A DNA stretch of 64,000 bases from Nectonema munidae (lineage: Eukaryota > Nematomorpha > Nectonematoida > Nectonematidae). The notes under the pieces are model-generated. The model ran no database searches. It was not told where the DNA came from and saw nothing but the letters and a program-made list of their open reading frames with translations. Position numbers and translations under genes: made by a program. Shown piece after piece: positions 34,109 to 46,678 of this stretch. The first letter of the stretch is position 1. Every line of letters starts with the position of its first letter. Where the stretch lies: NCBI GenBank assembly GCA_030549495.1, contig JAUIRK010000509.1, positions 928,501 to 992,500 on the forward strand, in the 5' to 3' direction.

Positions 34109-36860
34109 ATATCCAATCTCTTTATTTTAATAATATTTTTTATTTTATGCACCCTTTTTGTTAGAAAAAAATAAAATATTTCACTTTGAAAGTTCGTTAT
34201 TTGAAAAAAATTTTTTTTAAGTTAAATTAATCAATTAGTTGGTTAGCGTTATAGTTAAATCTAGTTAATTTTTAGTTATTTATCAGCTTCATTTCTTCAT
34301 TTTAATCGCAACCCTCTTTCCACTAGAATTCAATTTAAAGTATATAATTATCATCAATGTGACAATCAACGTGATGTAGGATTCACGGAAAGTGATGCTT
34401 TTTGTCGTTGTGTTCTTTTTTTTGATCATAAAACGTGATTTCCATGTCTGTACTGATTTGGAAGAAGAAATTAACGCCACTTTGTTCTCGGCATTTCATG
34501 CATGTGATCAGTCATCAATGGATATGTAAACTTAGGAAAGGAATGTTTTCAAGCTGAATGACTTGTTTGTTATCCGCAAAATCGAATTGTACTTTTTCAC
34601 AAATGAGGAACGCGATGCACTCGTTGAAATAAAGGGAAATGTCCGTCTTTGGTCAAGTCTACTCATAAAGCAAACGCGGTATTGCTTAGTATTTCAATGA
34701 GGACCATCTTTGCTGAATAATCTAGAAGCAAGAGTGTTGATTATATTACTAACATATGTTACATCATGCATGCGGAGTTAGCAAATTTTGCATAGCGCTT
34801 TTCATTCCGTTTCGATCTTAGCTAAACTAGGATGAAGCTAATCCCTACAAAAATAAAAGTGTGCGAACGTCTTTGATAAGATTAGGTAGCTGACATATGT
34901 ATAAAGACGGTCCTAAATCTCAATTAAAGCGAAAACTTCAGCATACAATGATAAAAAGACTGATTTTAAGAAGTGGGAAAATGTTACTTGAACACAGCAT
35001 GCTGTACACATTCTTATGACTCTGAATATTATGGTTGGTAGCAATATTTAAATATGAAAAAGCTATAAGCCCATTTGAAAAAATTAAACTAGGCCTATCT
35101 CTTTTCTATAGAGAAGATAGAGAAGAGAACATAGACCCAGTACCCCCATGGATAATAAAACTTTGGAAAGATTTTCATTGATAGCAAATCATATCAGTGC
35201 GGGAAAGTGGGGCTTACAACATGTGGCACATGTAAGAAAAAATGTTATGCTACAAAGGGTAGAATGACAAAAGATAACAATAGCATTTTAACTTCTGGTT
35301 GGAATGATAAAATAGATTTTTTTTTTGCCAATCAATTAAATATCATTATGATGAAGTAAAAACACTATTTTCGTGAGTTAGGTGATAAAATAAGCTTACT
35401 GCCATTGGCATGGCCATGATCTATGAAGTTTTCGAGGGAATATCCTTGGTGGGTGGAAGTGATATATAACTACACTGAATAATATTCTTTTCGCGTGTGC
35501 GGCGACATAGCAAACAAGTTATTTCAAGTGTGGATTGCGATGATAAATGTCGCATCATATGTTCGCATCCTTGAAAGTACGAGATCCAAAATTAAAGAGC
35601 TGGAAGAATAAACGGTTCAGTTAAGTGCTCTTGATGATTGCGTCTTGGAAAAAGTTAAATGTTTTAGCTTTCCTTCAAGTTATGAAGTTATAATACTTGA
35701 CACACTTTTTTCATTATTTAAATGCTTATGTCTGATTATATCTATATACACTATGTACGTGTACACAATATATATATATATGTGTGTTTGTGTGAATGTT
35801 TACAAATAACTCTGTCTACTTTTTGTTATATGGCATGAAAAGGGAACTTTGGTACGGCAGAAAACAAAAGTACTTATTAACAAAGTTATTGCGATTCGCG
35901 AATTAATACATGTTGGTTTAACTGTTCCATTGTACACAATAAAAGAGATAATAACACATTGTTGCAACTAGCAAGCGATATGAGAAACGAAGCAAACGTT
36001 ATGGTTTCATTCTATAAAGAACACAAGGCCAAAAAAATAGGGTATGGCATGTCAAAATCTACACGTGTGTTTGCTAAGCGATAGCCAGGTTCGCTTCGTA
36101 TGCTATTCATCTTTCTAATGCTTTGAGTCTTGTGAGCAGAGAGTGAGTTACAATGCCAGAGGAAAAGCTACGGAGTCCAGGAAAATGAAAATTTTCACAA
36201 ACTAGTTTAGTAATTAAATGTAAAAATTTCACAACTCACTTTACTATAAAAAAATAGGCTGTAATCGTGTTTGAATGTTGTGATATTAAGAAATAGTGTT
36301 AGGAAAACTCTGTTTCAGAAAACCCGCTCTCTGAAACCACGGTCTTGAATTCACATAGAATTTAAAAGTCAGAAAATGTAGAAAAACGATCATTTCCTTA
36401 AAAAAGAGCTTCAGAAAGACAAATAAAATGTATAATTGCTTTGAGAAACAAATATTTAGATTAAACTTGGTCAAGAATATTTATGCTCAAAAAATTTGCC
36501 TACAGGAAACTATTATATTCATTTATATAATCACTATTTTAACGAACTAACCAACTTAGTAGCTAAATAAGAAACAATAACTGGCTTGAGATCCGGTTTT
36601 CTGAGACCAGACCGAATTTTTTGGACAACTTAAGATATAATGCGCAATTATGCAAGAACATACATTCATATTGTATAATTATCTTAACTATGCCAAAAAA
36701 AATTGATAATAATATAATTGCAAAACCGAAATCAAAATGTCTTAATCCTTTCAGGCTTTTGTTTTCCAAGCGATGAAAGGAAAAGCCGAATGGTCCGTAT
36801 ACATCGCATGAAAAAACGACTTAACAATTATGAGTGCACCAGGCCTTCGTGCCAATGTGT
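34109..36860. other. AT-rich intergenic DNA, little seen
   Basis: No gene or clear element. A short TA/TG run lies at about 35767-35790. A possible facing pair (TTTCAGAAAACCCGC near 36313 and CCGGTTTTCTGAGACC near 36591) hints at a MITE of about 300 bases but the match is weak. Confidence 0.5.
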
Positions 36861-36869
36861 TTCGTAAGG

Positions 36870-37557
36870 AGAGAGAAACATGATATCCTTCCACAGAAGA
36901 TCAAGGCGTTGTTTAAAGGTTTTCAATGAAGCTGAATTTTACCACATATTCTGGCAAGCTGTGCCAGTCTTTGATACTTCTATTAGAAAAGAAACTTCTA
37001 CAAAGGCATTTTTTGTGCTTATACCTTTTATAAATTTGAACTGGTGCGTTCTTTGATGTCGTTGGGAAAAAGATGATAAAACTTCATCATCTATTTGAAT
37101 GTTTCAATTGACAATAATATTATAAATTGTAATCCGTGCGTTCCTTTTGAATCTGTAAGACAAAAGTGGAAGCGATAAAACTTTAATCTTTCATTATATT
37201 TTAGTTTTTCAAGCCCTTTAATTTTTCTAGTTATAGAGCGCTGCACGTTTTCTAAAGCATCCATATCTTTAGTACAGGTTGGGTGCGTGATGAGATGACA
37301 TTACCCTACTCCATTATAGGTCTTATCAATGCTTGGTGAATAAAATGCTGTGAGCGCTTCCAGGAATGAAAAGTACCAGAGAATAAGGTGGAAAAGTGAG
37401 TGAGCTTTCTGAATACTCTTGTATGGTGATGTAAATCTCAATTTTTCATTCGTAATAATACCCAGGTCATTAACTTCGTTCACATGCTTTATATTATAGC
37501 CTCTAATGTAATAAATAAAGTTATTTTTAACACCAACTTGGAGATGGTAACATAATA
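36870..37557 (-). mobile_element. CR1-like LINE relic, reverse transcriptase 3' half
   Basis: The minus strand reads HVNEVNDLGIITNEKLRFTS, then ALENVQRSITRKIKGLEKL and KYNERLKF, and near the end SNRSIKDWHSLPEYVVKF. These match the C-terminal part of CR1/L2-type LINE proteins (VxxxKDLGIxxDxxLxF; LExVQRxxTRxIxGLxxLxYxERL; WNxLPxxVV). The 5' side is cut by the Tigger element, and the earlier part of the reverse transcriptase reappears at 38690-38965. Stops and frame changes are present. Confidence 0.8.
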
Positions 37558-37559
37558 TT

Positions 37560-38690
37560 ATATTATCGATATAACGAAACATTCACTTAGGAAAAATTAC
37601 TTCATTATAACGAACTTCAACATATCAAAATCCTCAATATAACGAAATGTAATCACGAACATTTTGTGGGTATTACATACATGTGCTTAGATTTATTCAT
37701 CATATCTCTGTCCATTATGTTAGAAAATCTTTCAATATGTTTTTAGCTGTCTCTCTCCCTCTCTTTCTTTTTGTTCAGTATCTCTCAACACGTTCTCTAA
37801 TGTCTATATCATTTTTATCCTAAAGCTTTGATTTCTCTGTTTAGTTTGTCACGCACATCTCTTCATCATCTCAATCATTTTCAACTAAGCTCTGCCACTC
37901 TCTTTTCACCATCTGTTAGAAATTTTGCTTCGTCATTTAAATTTTACATAATCATTGCTCAACTTACTTCATTATTATAAATTCTGTACTTCTTTTATCT
38001 TTCAACATTGAAAATTTCAAGTTAATTTATTTTTTCTCTCACTCTAGAAAATTTCATCAAACTTAATTTTTAATGAGTAAAGTACCAGCACAAAAACGAA
38101 AGCAATTTAACATTTCTGAAAAGAAAAGTATTTGAAAAAAACAATTTCAAAAAAAAAATGAAATTGCACTTTTAAAGGTGATTCATGTGTTGGTGGCAAG
38201 CACTCAAAAGAAAGATTGACTATACTGTTTTGTTGCAATTCGACTGGAAAAGACATGATCCCTCCATTAGTAATAGGAAAATATGCAAAACCACGTTGTT
38301 TCAAAGGTTTGAAAAGTTTGCCTTGTGATTATGAAAACAACTCAAAGTCGTGGATGACAAACTCGATTCAAATGAGGAGAAGCCAAACTTCTCACTTTTG
38401 AGCTCGATCAAGTTTTTGATTCAGAATGTGATTCTGAAGTTCTATACTTTCAATAGATGAACATTTTATAACTCATCAAAAAAGAAGTCATGATGATATT
38501 ATAAGGGAAGTGGAATTGGATCAATCATCCAATGTTTATGGGGAGGAGCAATCTAGAGATGAAGACTCAACCAATCTTGAAGAAGCTGAAAAAAGCAATC
38601 TCACTACAGGTATTATTACTCCATTGATTAAGATTGAACAAAACACTTTGAAGTTTCTCGATTCAGAAGTCGAATCACAATATAGAAAAA
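37560..38690 (+). mobile_element. Tigger-type DNA transposon relic, internally deleted
   Basis: The left end carries CGATATAACGAAAC and two further ATATAACGAA-like words. A start at 38074 gives MSKVPAQKRKQFNISEKKS, the first residues of a CENP-B-type domain. The frame then jumps to FKGDSCVGGKHSKERLTILF, CCNSTGKDMIPPLVIGKYAK and PRCFKGLKSLPCDYENNSK, the core of a Tigger DDE domain. Most of the part between is deleted. A downstream acidic stretch (DEDSTNLEEAEKSN) suits a Tigger C-terminus. The right end is not resolved. It splits a CR1-like LINE. Confidence 0.8.
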
Positions 38691-38965
38691 TTTATTTCGT
38701 GGTGAATGTCATTTTTGTAGAGATTAAATAGAAGAGATCCCAGCGTAATATCCTGGATAACCCCGATAGTACCTTTCCTTGGATTGGAAATATTTCTATG
38801 AATTGAAAGGATTTGGTATCTGGAAGATAGGAAACATTTAATCAATTTAACAATTTCCAGAGTGTCTTAAGCTTCTAATTTCTGGATTAAATAATTATGT
38901 GGAACTTTGTCAAAAGTTTACCAATGTCGAAGTCTAGAAGGTCTAGAAGGTCTTATCTAGTTCTG
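38690..38965 (-). mobile_element. CR1-like LINE relic, reverse transcriptase middle part
   Basis: The minus strand reads LDFDIGKLLTKFHIII (compare LDFxKAFDxVPHxxLI), then SFQFIEIFPIQGKVLSGLSR and WDLFYLISTKMTF (compare [23 protein letters not shown]). It is the same element type and strand as 36870-37557, so the Tigger copy most simply interrupts one LINE. The catalytic YxDD part is not seen. Confidence 0.65.
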
Positions 38966-39023
38966 TCTAGAAGGTCTGAAACTCTAAAGCTAACAACGGA
39001 ATAAACGGCCTGAACAGTTCCAG

Positions 39024-39424
39024 TTAGGAGTTCATTACCTCATCTTTCAAATGCAGGTCTTTGTTCTTTGACAACTCCAATATAACCCTGACACGATGGT
39101 CCGCAAGGAGGTCAGGAGGGGTAGAATATACGCTAGGGTCCACGTGGTCGGCCGTAGCGTAGCCTATGGACAGGGAACCTGGGAAAGAAGGGGTAGAGAA
39201 GTGGCTTACTGGCACCGCAGAGTAGGATACGGGAGCAGAATAAGCAGGAGAAGGAAGAAAGAGGACGCGCCAGCAGTGGAGGAGATAGCACTGGCGGTGG
39301 ATGTGGCAGAAATTAAGGGAGGCGTTGGGATGACTGAAGGATCCGACGTCTGTAGAGAGGCCATCCTCACCTCTAAGTCTTCGAAACGGGACTCCATACG
39401 TGTCAACTTCGAGGACCATATAAA
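39024..39424 (-). other. GC-rich open stretch, Ser/Pro-rich, unrecognised
   Basis: Both strands are largely open here, as expected of GC-rich DNA. The minus strand has a coil-like LTRMESRFEDLEVRMASLQ and, in another frame, a Ser/Pro/Tyr-rich stretch followed by PDLLADHRVRVILELSKNKD. It lies between the peroxidase relic and the LINE relic. A LINE ORF1 remnant is possible; the evidence is thin. Confidence 0.25.
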
Positions 39425-39912
39425 AATGGCATAATTCATCTCTAAAAAAGATGTTGGAAGGAAGAATCGAGTACAAGTAGTTGGTAGCTGCACAAATGGA
39501 GGAAATTTTATCCAATTTGTAACCTCCATACTTTGGTATCTTTTCCTTGCTTATGTTCAAAGCAATGGGAAGCCACTCATACAACGCTACTTTTTGGTAC
39601 CTAGCAATCTCCCATTTTCTCGCTTCATTGAAAACTTTTTCATCCTATCGAGTGTTTTTTATGCCAGTTAATCCACACCATGTTGAATCCACTGAGCACA
39701 GGACTTTTCCAATGGTCAGGCCCAAAAGGTAAAGAGTTAATGGATCTTTAAGAGAGTGGGCAGTGGGGGATGGAGTGTTTCGCATTGGCATCAGAGCTTC
39801 GTTGAAAGGGGGATAAAAGTTGTTCCTTTTGCGAACTGCAAGCCATCCTTTCCTCGTTGAACCATCAATGAAGGAAGTGACTGAATTAACCTGAACTCTG
39901 GGTCGATTTGTT
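39425..39912 (-). pseudogene. Dual-oxidase-like peroxidase-domain copy, decayed
   Basis: One minus-strand frame of about 160 codons, with a single in-frame TAG at 39647-39645, follows the order of the peroxidase domain of DUOX proteins: VQVNSVTSFIDGS, then FYPPFNEALMPMRNTPSP, KDPLTLYLLG, VFNEARKWEIARYQKV, ALYEWLPIALN, IPKYGGYKLDK and SNIFFRDELC. In DUOX these correspond to the VTSFIDGS strand, P-x-x-N-P-P-P, L-F-L-L-G-D, E-A-R-R-x-V-I-A-x-x-Q, Y-E-x-L-P, P-Y-x-G-Y-K and RRDxxC. The R-W-H-N segment that usually sits between the LLG and EAR blocks is not kept. It ends abruptly on the C-terminal side, and no introns interrupt it. Either a decayed exon pair or a processed copy. Confidence 0.65.
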
Positions 39913-40736
39913 GAGAATCCAGTCTAGTATTATTGCTTTGAAGAGTTTCATCAGGAGAAGCACAATTAATAGAAGGCTAATTAAAATCGCTAACTAAGAT
40001 TAAAGTTGAATTGGGTAATAGGTCTAAAAACAAGTAAAAAGATGAATTATTTCTTGAGTGGAACAGGATAAATTAATTGAAGGAAAACTTATATAGATAC
40101 AGCAGAAGATTATAATAAAAGAAGGTACAATTTATTGATTGCCAAAGAAGAAGTGTGTGTATTCTGACAAACACACTAGTATTTATACACTGGAAATATA
40201 CTATGCAAATTTTCAAGTAACAACCTTAATCAAATGAATGGATCTTTGTAAGAAACTATTTCCATTGACTTGATAGGACTTCATGCAAATTCTTTTATAA
40301 TTTGAATGCACTTTGGAAGAGGGAAACAATTTTGCACTGTTGCTGAGGAAAAATTGTGCACACGCCTTATTTGCATAAGTTGCTTTACAACATATAGGAA
40401 GGTACAAAAGGAGATATTTTTAATTTTTAAAAAAGGCTTGAAAAAAGCAATAATCCCTCTAGTTTAAGAAGGATTAGTGTGTGTTGTGTGAAAATTACTT
40501 AAAATCAAAATGTTATAGATTGTAAGCAGAGGAATCTGTTGAAGACATCCAGGATTTTTGGGCATGACCTCAGTAATAAAAATTAATTCAGAGTTTGTCT
40601 TAAGTTACAACTTATTAAAAATATTTCTGAAATTTTTGAGAGAAGTTGATTAGAATTTGTATAAAATACAGATATAATATTAGTCGAATGTACATTGTAA
40701 CCAGTGGCGTTTCTAAATTAGGGGAACGAGCACCCT

Positions 40737-40754
40737 CCCCCCCCCCCCCCCCCC
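40737..40754. repeat. Poly-C tract (18 C)
   Basis: An uninterrupted run of 18 C in AT-rich DNA. Confidence 0.9.
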
Positions 40755-41625
40755 TCCATACCATTTTCTAGCTTGCCTCAAGGTTATGGATGTAAGGAGA
40801 ACGCTAGAAAGTGTTTTAACAATAATAATTATTTGATGGAATTTTTTCTTCTCTTTCTTTAAATCAAAGCTGTCAAAATTAACAATGATATATACTTTGT
40901 TTCTACTCTTTATTTGATTATATAATCTACATACATATAGCGGTATTACGTTATTACGAAACCATCCTAAAATAATTGGGTGTAAAACTTTTTTTTCGAT
41001 TTTTATTTAATTATATTTTATTTAGTCAAATATAAAGAAAAAAATCGTTTTCGATTAAAAAATTTTGGATCTAATGTATAGTATTGAATTTTATATTTTC
41101 TCAGTGTAAAAATTGTTTACCATATAGATCCTAATTATGTATAGTTGTATACATTACTGTGTAAATACTGTAAATGAATAGTTCTTATGTAGATTCCTAT
41201 TAAATATGAAAAATCTTGAACTTATGTTGCAATGGAGAATATATATAGTTCCATATGTTACAAAATTGATAAATAGGATAGAAGCATAAACTAGATAACT
41301 TTATTTCAAATCCAAAAGATTTTTGCTTTAAATAGAATATAATTAAATAAAAAGAGAATATTCAAACTCATTTATTTTAGGATGAATTCGCCTAATTTCG
41401 CCTGGGTTCCCTTAAATATCTTACCCTACATATTGTATAATGCATACATATATGATTAAGTCTGATGTCTATTATTAATGCAAGATATATGTGAAAAATT
41501 AGAAAAATATCAGTTTTATGTAAAAAAATTTCTAACCTATTTAAATACAGTTTATTAAATAAAACTCTGCTTAATTTTGTAGTAAGGACTTTTGCTAATA
41601 TCTATCAATTTGTCTTTGTTGTTTA

Positions 41626-41704
41626 GGACGTTATGTACCCAAGACATCTCGTACCCAAGATGTTTTCTATCTATTTTGCACCTTTCGTACCCAAAAATCG
41701 GTAC
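41626..41704. repeat. Iterated phrase (CGTACCCAAGA-like)
   Basis: The phrase appears as TGTACCCAAGACAT, CGTACCCAAGATGT and CGTACCCAAAAATC within 80 bases, preceded by GGACGTT. It resembles in style the arms of the elements at 33377 and 45792, but no facing arm was found. Confidence 0.5.
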
Positions 41705-43278
41705 AAATCCTTTTAAATTCAAAACGTTTGAACTTTTTATGTTGACTGTAGAAATTTATTTCACTAAATTTTCCATTATTTAATCCATTTTTAATTTTAT
41801 GTTAGTCAAAATTCATATTGTGTTTTATATAAATTTAAATTTAGATACATTTAAGAACATTTTTTATAAATAAGTAAATACTTTATATTCAAACAAATTT
41901 AGAAATTAGATTAAATCTTAATGGATTCTACACTAAATTGTTTCAAAAACTAAGTTTTGTAGGTATGTTTGATTTTTTTAAACTTGGAGTTCTTTTCAAA
42001 ACTATTAAACAGGGTAATAGCACGGTAAACAATAAAATTTATTCACAGAATATTGAATTAAAAGACTTGAATATAGATTAAAAGATTTCCTTGGATAGTA
42101 CATGAAAATAATTGATGTATTTACATCAGGAAAACCAGAACTTAATCATAAAAAATAATATTTTTTAAAACATGAAAGAAAGAGCGCATATGTTGTTATA
42201 TATACATACACATTACAGCCAATCATATTGTTTTCATGAAATAAAACAGCAATTTCAAAGCTAAGTGTTTTGAACTTTTGTGTAGAATTTTGAAATCTTG
42301 CTTTCAATATGCATGTAAAATATTGTTTGAAAAAGTCTGGCAAGTTATTAAATAAACTCTGAATTAATTTTTATTACTGAGGTCATGCCCAACTCTTATA
42401 GGTCTCCCTAGGGATATTGCCAAGCTCTGATATAATTGTATATTGTCTCTCTGCAGGTCTTGACAGACCTCTTATAGGTTACACGTTTGCTATTTAATCT
42501 TGTGTTTTGGTATTAATAAATTTCTTCGACTTTTTCTTCTTCATTAGCTATTGGTACACATTAACCTCAAGAGGGAGTTTGAAACGAGGGACGGTGTATA
42601 ATTGGAGACATTCCAATCTGGTAGCGTATAGATTGAAGTCTTTTATATATAAAAAATAGTGAATTTTAACATGCAAACATCTAAGTAATAACAATAATTT
42701 TTTTTTTATCAATCATAATTTTTTACTTTATTCAGGGCAACTTTTTAAATGGTTTACCCATACAAAATTTATGAAAAATAATAAAGATTATTTACAGAGA
42801 TTAACATTTTTTTCAAAAGCTTTAAAAAATTGTTCTTCAGAAGTAACACAATAGTTTTAAATTAATAATTTAAACAAAATAATTTTAATTTTCATAAAAT
42901 GTTAAACTGTACGAGCTGAATCTTTTTCTTTCTAATTAATATTGTGGTTAATGGTATTTAGCAAAGAATTGTATGTGATATATAAATGTAATCCTTATTG
43001 TTAATTTTATTTGATTTATAAAAAGATTTAGTAAATTTTATTTCTCATGGCTCAATTTATACTGAATTCCGTTTTATAGTAATAAAACTTACTATTTTTT
43101 GGTGATAGCGTATATTATTATTGTTTTATTTTATTTTATAATTTCTAATAAACTATAAATTTACAAGTTGTTAAAAACTATGGTTTGCAGACGTTTATAT
43201 TTACCATAATATTTCATCATTTTTATCATTTTGTTCTACGCCCTTTAACAACATTGATTCTTGAGGTATATGTAAGTA

Positions 43279-43395
43279 CAGTCAAACCTTGTTATAAAAT
43301 TTTTTATTTACAACTAAGTCCTTTAGATTTTCTTTCTTTTCAAAACTTATTCAACTCAAAATTATCTCTTTATAGCGAAATTCTCTTTACAAGAA
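43279..43395. mobile_element. Tigger-type terminus, possible short MITE
   Basis: CAGTCAAACCTTGTTATAA after a TA is a standard Tigger terminal sequence. About 95 bases on, CTTTATAGCGAAATTC is a weak inverted counterpart. No coding content. Confidence 0.45.
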
Positions 43396-45791
43396 TGCAT
43401 GTTTCTTGAATTTTGTGCTATGTCTAGTATATAAATTCTTAATTAAATAATGTTAACAAAACGATTCTTAATACTTCTTCTCCATTTTGCATCAGAGTTG
43501 TGAAAACATGACACTTACAGCTTCTTTTAGATCAAGTCTTAGTGTGCGGCCTCGTTGTCTGTAATAAATATAAATATTTGACCGCTAGTGTAAATAGTTC
43601 ATACTAGAGATGCATCAATATCCGTAGATGCTGATTATCGGCAAAAAATTTTGCATTTTCTTAACATTCCCATCCATGAATTATATAAGTTTCGACATCC
43701 TCAATTTTCAAACAAAGTTTTTCTTGGAATTTTTACTTTATCCAAAATTTTATGAGTACGTCTTTACGATAACACATGTACATTGACATCTCTCTAATTT
43801 TTAAGAAGTACAAAACTTGCGTTTGCTTAGAATAGCAATTATGATATCCGCATCCGTGGATACAAAAATTTCACATCCTATGCATCTCTAGTTTATACAA
43901 CATATAGTCTTCGTGTGTGTGTGTGTGTGTATTTAACGCGTGGTTGTGCACATAAACATTTTTTGAAAACTTTGTCACACAATATGACAAAAGTTTTAGT
44001 CGCCCACACTCCCTTAGATCATGTAACTGCTTTGGGTACTTTTCTGTTATCTACTTTAAAAAATAGAATATAAAATTATTGATATTTATATAACAAAAAG
44101 ATATATTTGAATAAATTGTGATATAAGATTTTTTATATGAATTTGGATTACCTGCATCAAGTACTGCTTTTGCTCTTCTTGTTTAGTGGTAACAGCATTA
44201 AAATTCTAAATAAGAGCTATTCCACTTCCAGCTGCATCAAGGCTTGTGACAAAATTGTTTACTAACAATAACATCTTACCACTTTTTTGGTTCGTTATTT
44301 AAAAATCATAGCGATACTTTTATGAAACGAACAAACTATATTTTTTTCTATATCTTTCTCATTTAAATTCGCTTTTCCAAAACTATTTACAAAACGACGC
44401 TAATTTTTAAGTTAACACAATTTAGTTTTTAATATTACTCAATCTTGAATCAAAGAATAATAAGGCTATAAGAACATCGTTTAGATGCTAAAGGTCACGA
44501 CTTAGTGCTTAAATGTGACAATTTTGATTTTTTTTTGCATATTTTGAAACATTTGGTAATTTAACAACAAATACATTGAATTCTTCTTCTATTGCTTCAT
44601 TTTGTTTTGATGCAAAATTTAATTGCAATCTAAAAAGATACATCTTTAGCAATGAATTTTGTTTTGCAATATCCATCTTGCTCTTTGTAAAGTATCGGAG
44701 CATTTATCCCTCCCTATCATTGTTATTAAATTTTAAATATGATTTTTTCTTCAATATTTTTTATTTTTAGAGCAACCTTTAAATATATTCAACTAATTTT
44801 TTGCGTGAACTTTGAAAATTATAGAAGGAAAAAAATAATTGATTAATATAACTGTTGTAAAATTATTTATCTATTTTCTAAGTGATTCTACTCTCCATTG
44901 AAACAACTGATTTTTTTCGGCAGAACACTCGGAATCCACATGGGCCCAGTTACAAAATTTCACGCTGGTTTTATCAGTTACTCTTATAAATTTTTGGCCA
45001 AGGCGGGTGAGCGAGCGTAGAGAACTTTTCTCGGAGGACTCTGATATATTTTACATGAGGACACTGCCTTGTATCACGCTTGAATGTACCTCATCATACT
45101 TATTACATTCAATGAGATTGGATAAAGGTTTATGCAGTTCAGCTATGGCATTATGGCTTAGCTTTAGGCAGAGATTAGTGAACTTAGTGTGGATAATAAT
45201 TGTTCCAAATGGTAAATTAATTTTAGTAGAGATCAAAAGGAATCGAATATGGATGATTCGATTCTGCATTTCCTATGCTTAATCTTGATTTTCATTTCAA
45301 TTAATCCTGCCTGCATTTTCTCATATCTTATAAATTTAGTTGATATGGCAACGAGATAACTGGAATTATTCTTGAATCTAATCCGAAATATAATCGAAGT
45401 AATTAGAATGAGACAGCGTTAGTTCAAGATTCGTCGTAGATTAAATGCACACATTCATGCAACTCTATAGGCCTTTATCCTTACTCCATTAATGTGTCTT
45501 CTTTACTTGTTAACGATTTACTTCCCTCACTTTTTAAATACTCTTTGTAGACATCGAAATTCGATTCTCTCTTTTTTGAAGGAGTGTTCTGATGTTAAGC
45601 CAGCTTGCATATCGAATAACAGTAATTAAAGAGAATTCGCAAACTCAAAAAAGTCTTATTTTTTAACAAGTGTTCTCTTTTTTGATAACTTTTTTCAAGT
45701 TTTTCTATTTCATTAAAGTGAAAAATATTTTTTAAAACAAACAAACAAAAAGTCAAAAAAATTTTTTTTTTTCAAATTTCAAAAATTGTAA

Positions 45792-45922
45792 AAATTGGGT
45801 GCCGGGTCAAAACACCCGAAAACCAAAACGCCCGAAACTAAAACGCTTTCTTGTATCGGGTGTTTTGGTATCGGGCATTTTGGTTTCGGGCGTTGTGGTT
45901 TCGTGTGTTTTTTTGACTCGAA
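45792..45922. mobile_element. 131-bp element with iterated arms and 14-bp flanking repeats
   Basis: TTCAAAAATTGTAA flanks the insert at 45778-45791 and 45923-45936. The insert is made of facing copies of phrases such as CCAAAACGCCCGAAAC (left) and, complemented, CCAAAATGCCCGATACC (right), four or so per arm, so it is almost wholly self-complementary. GC content is far above its surroundings. No coding content. Confidence 0.65.
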
Positions 45923-46389
45923 TTCAAAAATTGTAACAAATAAAAGTTTAATTTGAAATAATTAAATTTTTTGACTTGAATCTCTAAGTTTTTTATAATT
46001 TAGGTCAGAAAAAGAAGAAGAAGTTTATTTTCAAACCGTGAACATAAAATTGACAGAAAAAACTAGAAAACAAAACAGTGAGTTATTGGAACACAATAAA
46101 AAATGAAATATATAAACTAACTTAAAGGTATCAGTTTGACGGTCCGTATCAAGGCCATATTGGTCGCTCGAAGATACTTACCTATATATATATATATGTA
46201 TTAGAGATGAAAACAGGGAGTGATGTGTAAAATATTTCTAAGTTAGTGTTCAGGATAAAACAAGTGTTAAAAAAATATTATGAACAGTGAATAAATAGAT
46301 AAAAAGCATGTTTAATGAAAATACTTATCACAGGCAAAACAATTCAAGCGTGTACATTCTCAACTTGAACCATTGGGAAATTTTGATTT

Positions 46390-46662
46390 GTCTTTGTTAT
46401 TAGAAGGAATGAAATTTCTCAAAAGTGAGTATTTATTATCTTATATTATAACTAAAATATTGTTTGGATTTTTCGTATTCGTATGATGGAAGTACGCAAT
46501 TCTGTGTATTCCGAGTTGAGGCTCTAAGAATATTGGCGTTGTATCTGATGAGCATAATGAGAACACAAGGCAGCAAACATTTCAAAAATCTATAAGTAAT
46601 TGTAGCTAATTTTACTTTGTATATGTCTTTGACCTTTAAGAGTTTATAGTCTAAAAATATTT
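46390..46662 (-). mobile_element. Older LINE relic, downstream continuation (weak)
   Basis: Immediately left of the inserted RTE-like LINE the minus strand continues FDSYLTKYF, fitting the SYLxNRxQ motif that follows the LDLSKAFDSISH block on the other side of the insertion. Beyond about 46600 the similarity fades. Confidence 0.45.
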
Positions 46663-46678
46663 GGTTAGGTATGAATCA

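Larger units (their letters stand above)
39913..45791. other. Long AT-rich intergenic region, mostly empty
   Basis: No gene recognised. Small items: an 18-C run at 40737-40754, an iterated phrase at 41626-41704, a Tigger-type terminus at 43279, and a short GT run at 43913-43930. The open frame at 45007-45282 has no known motif. Confidence 0.6.

Noticed and set aside
39096-39434. Plus-strand Arg-rich open frame of 112 codons
   Set aside because: It lies opposite the GC-rich minus-strand stretch, has no known motif and looks like a by-product of the GC-rich composition.
44509-45282. Open frames of 64-91 codons in the AT-rich region as small genes
   Set aside because: No splice context, family motif or coding-like composition beyond chance.
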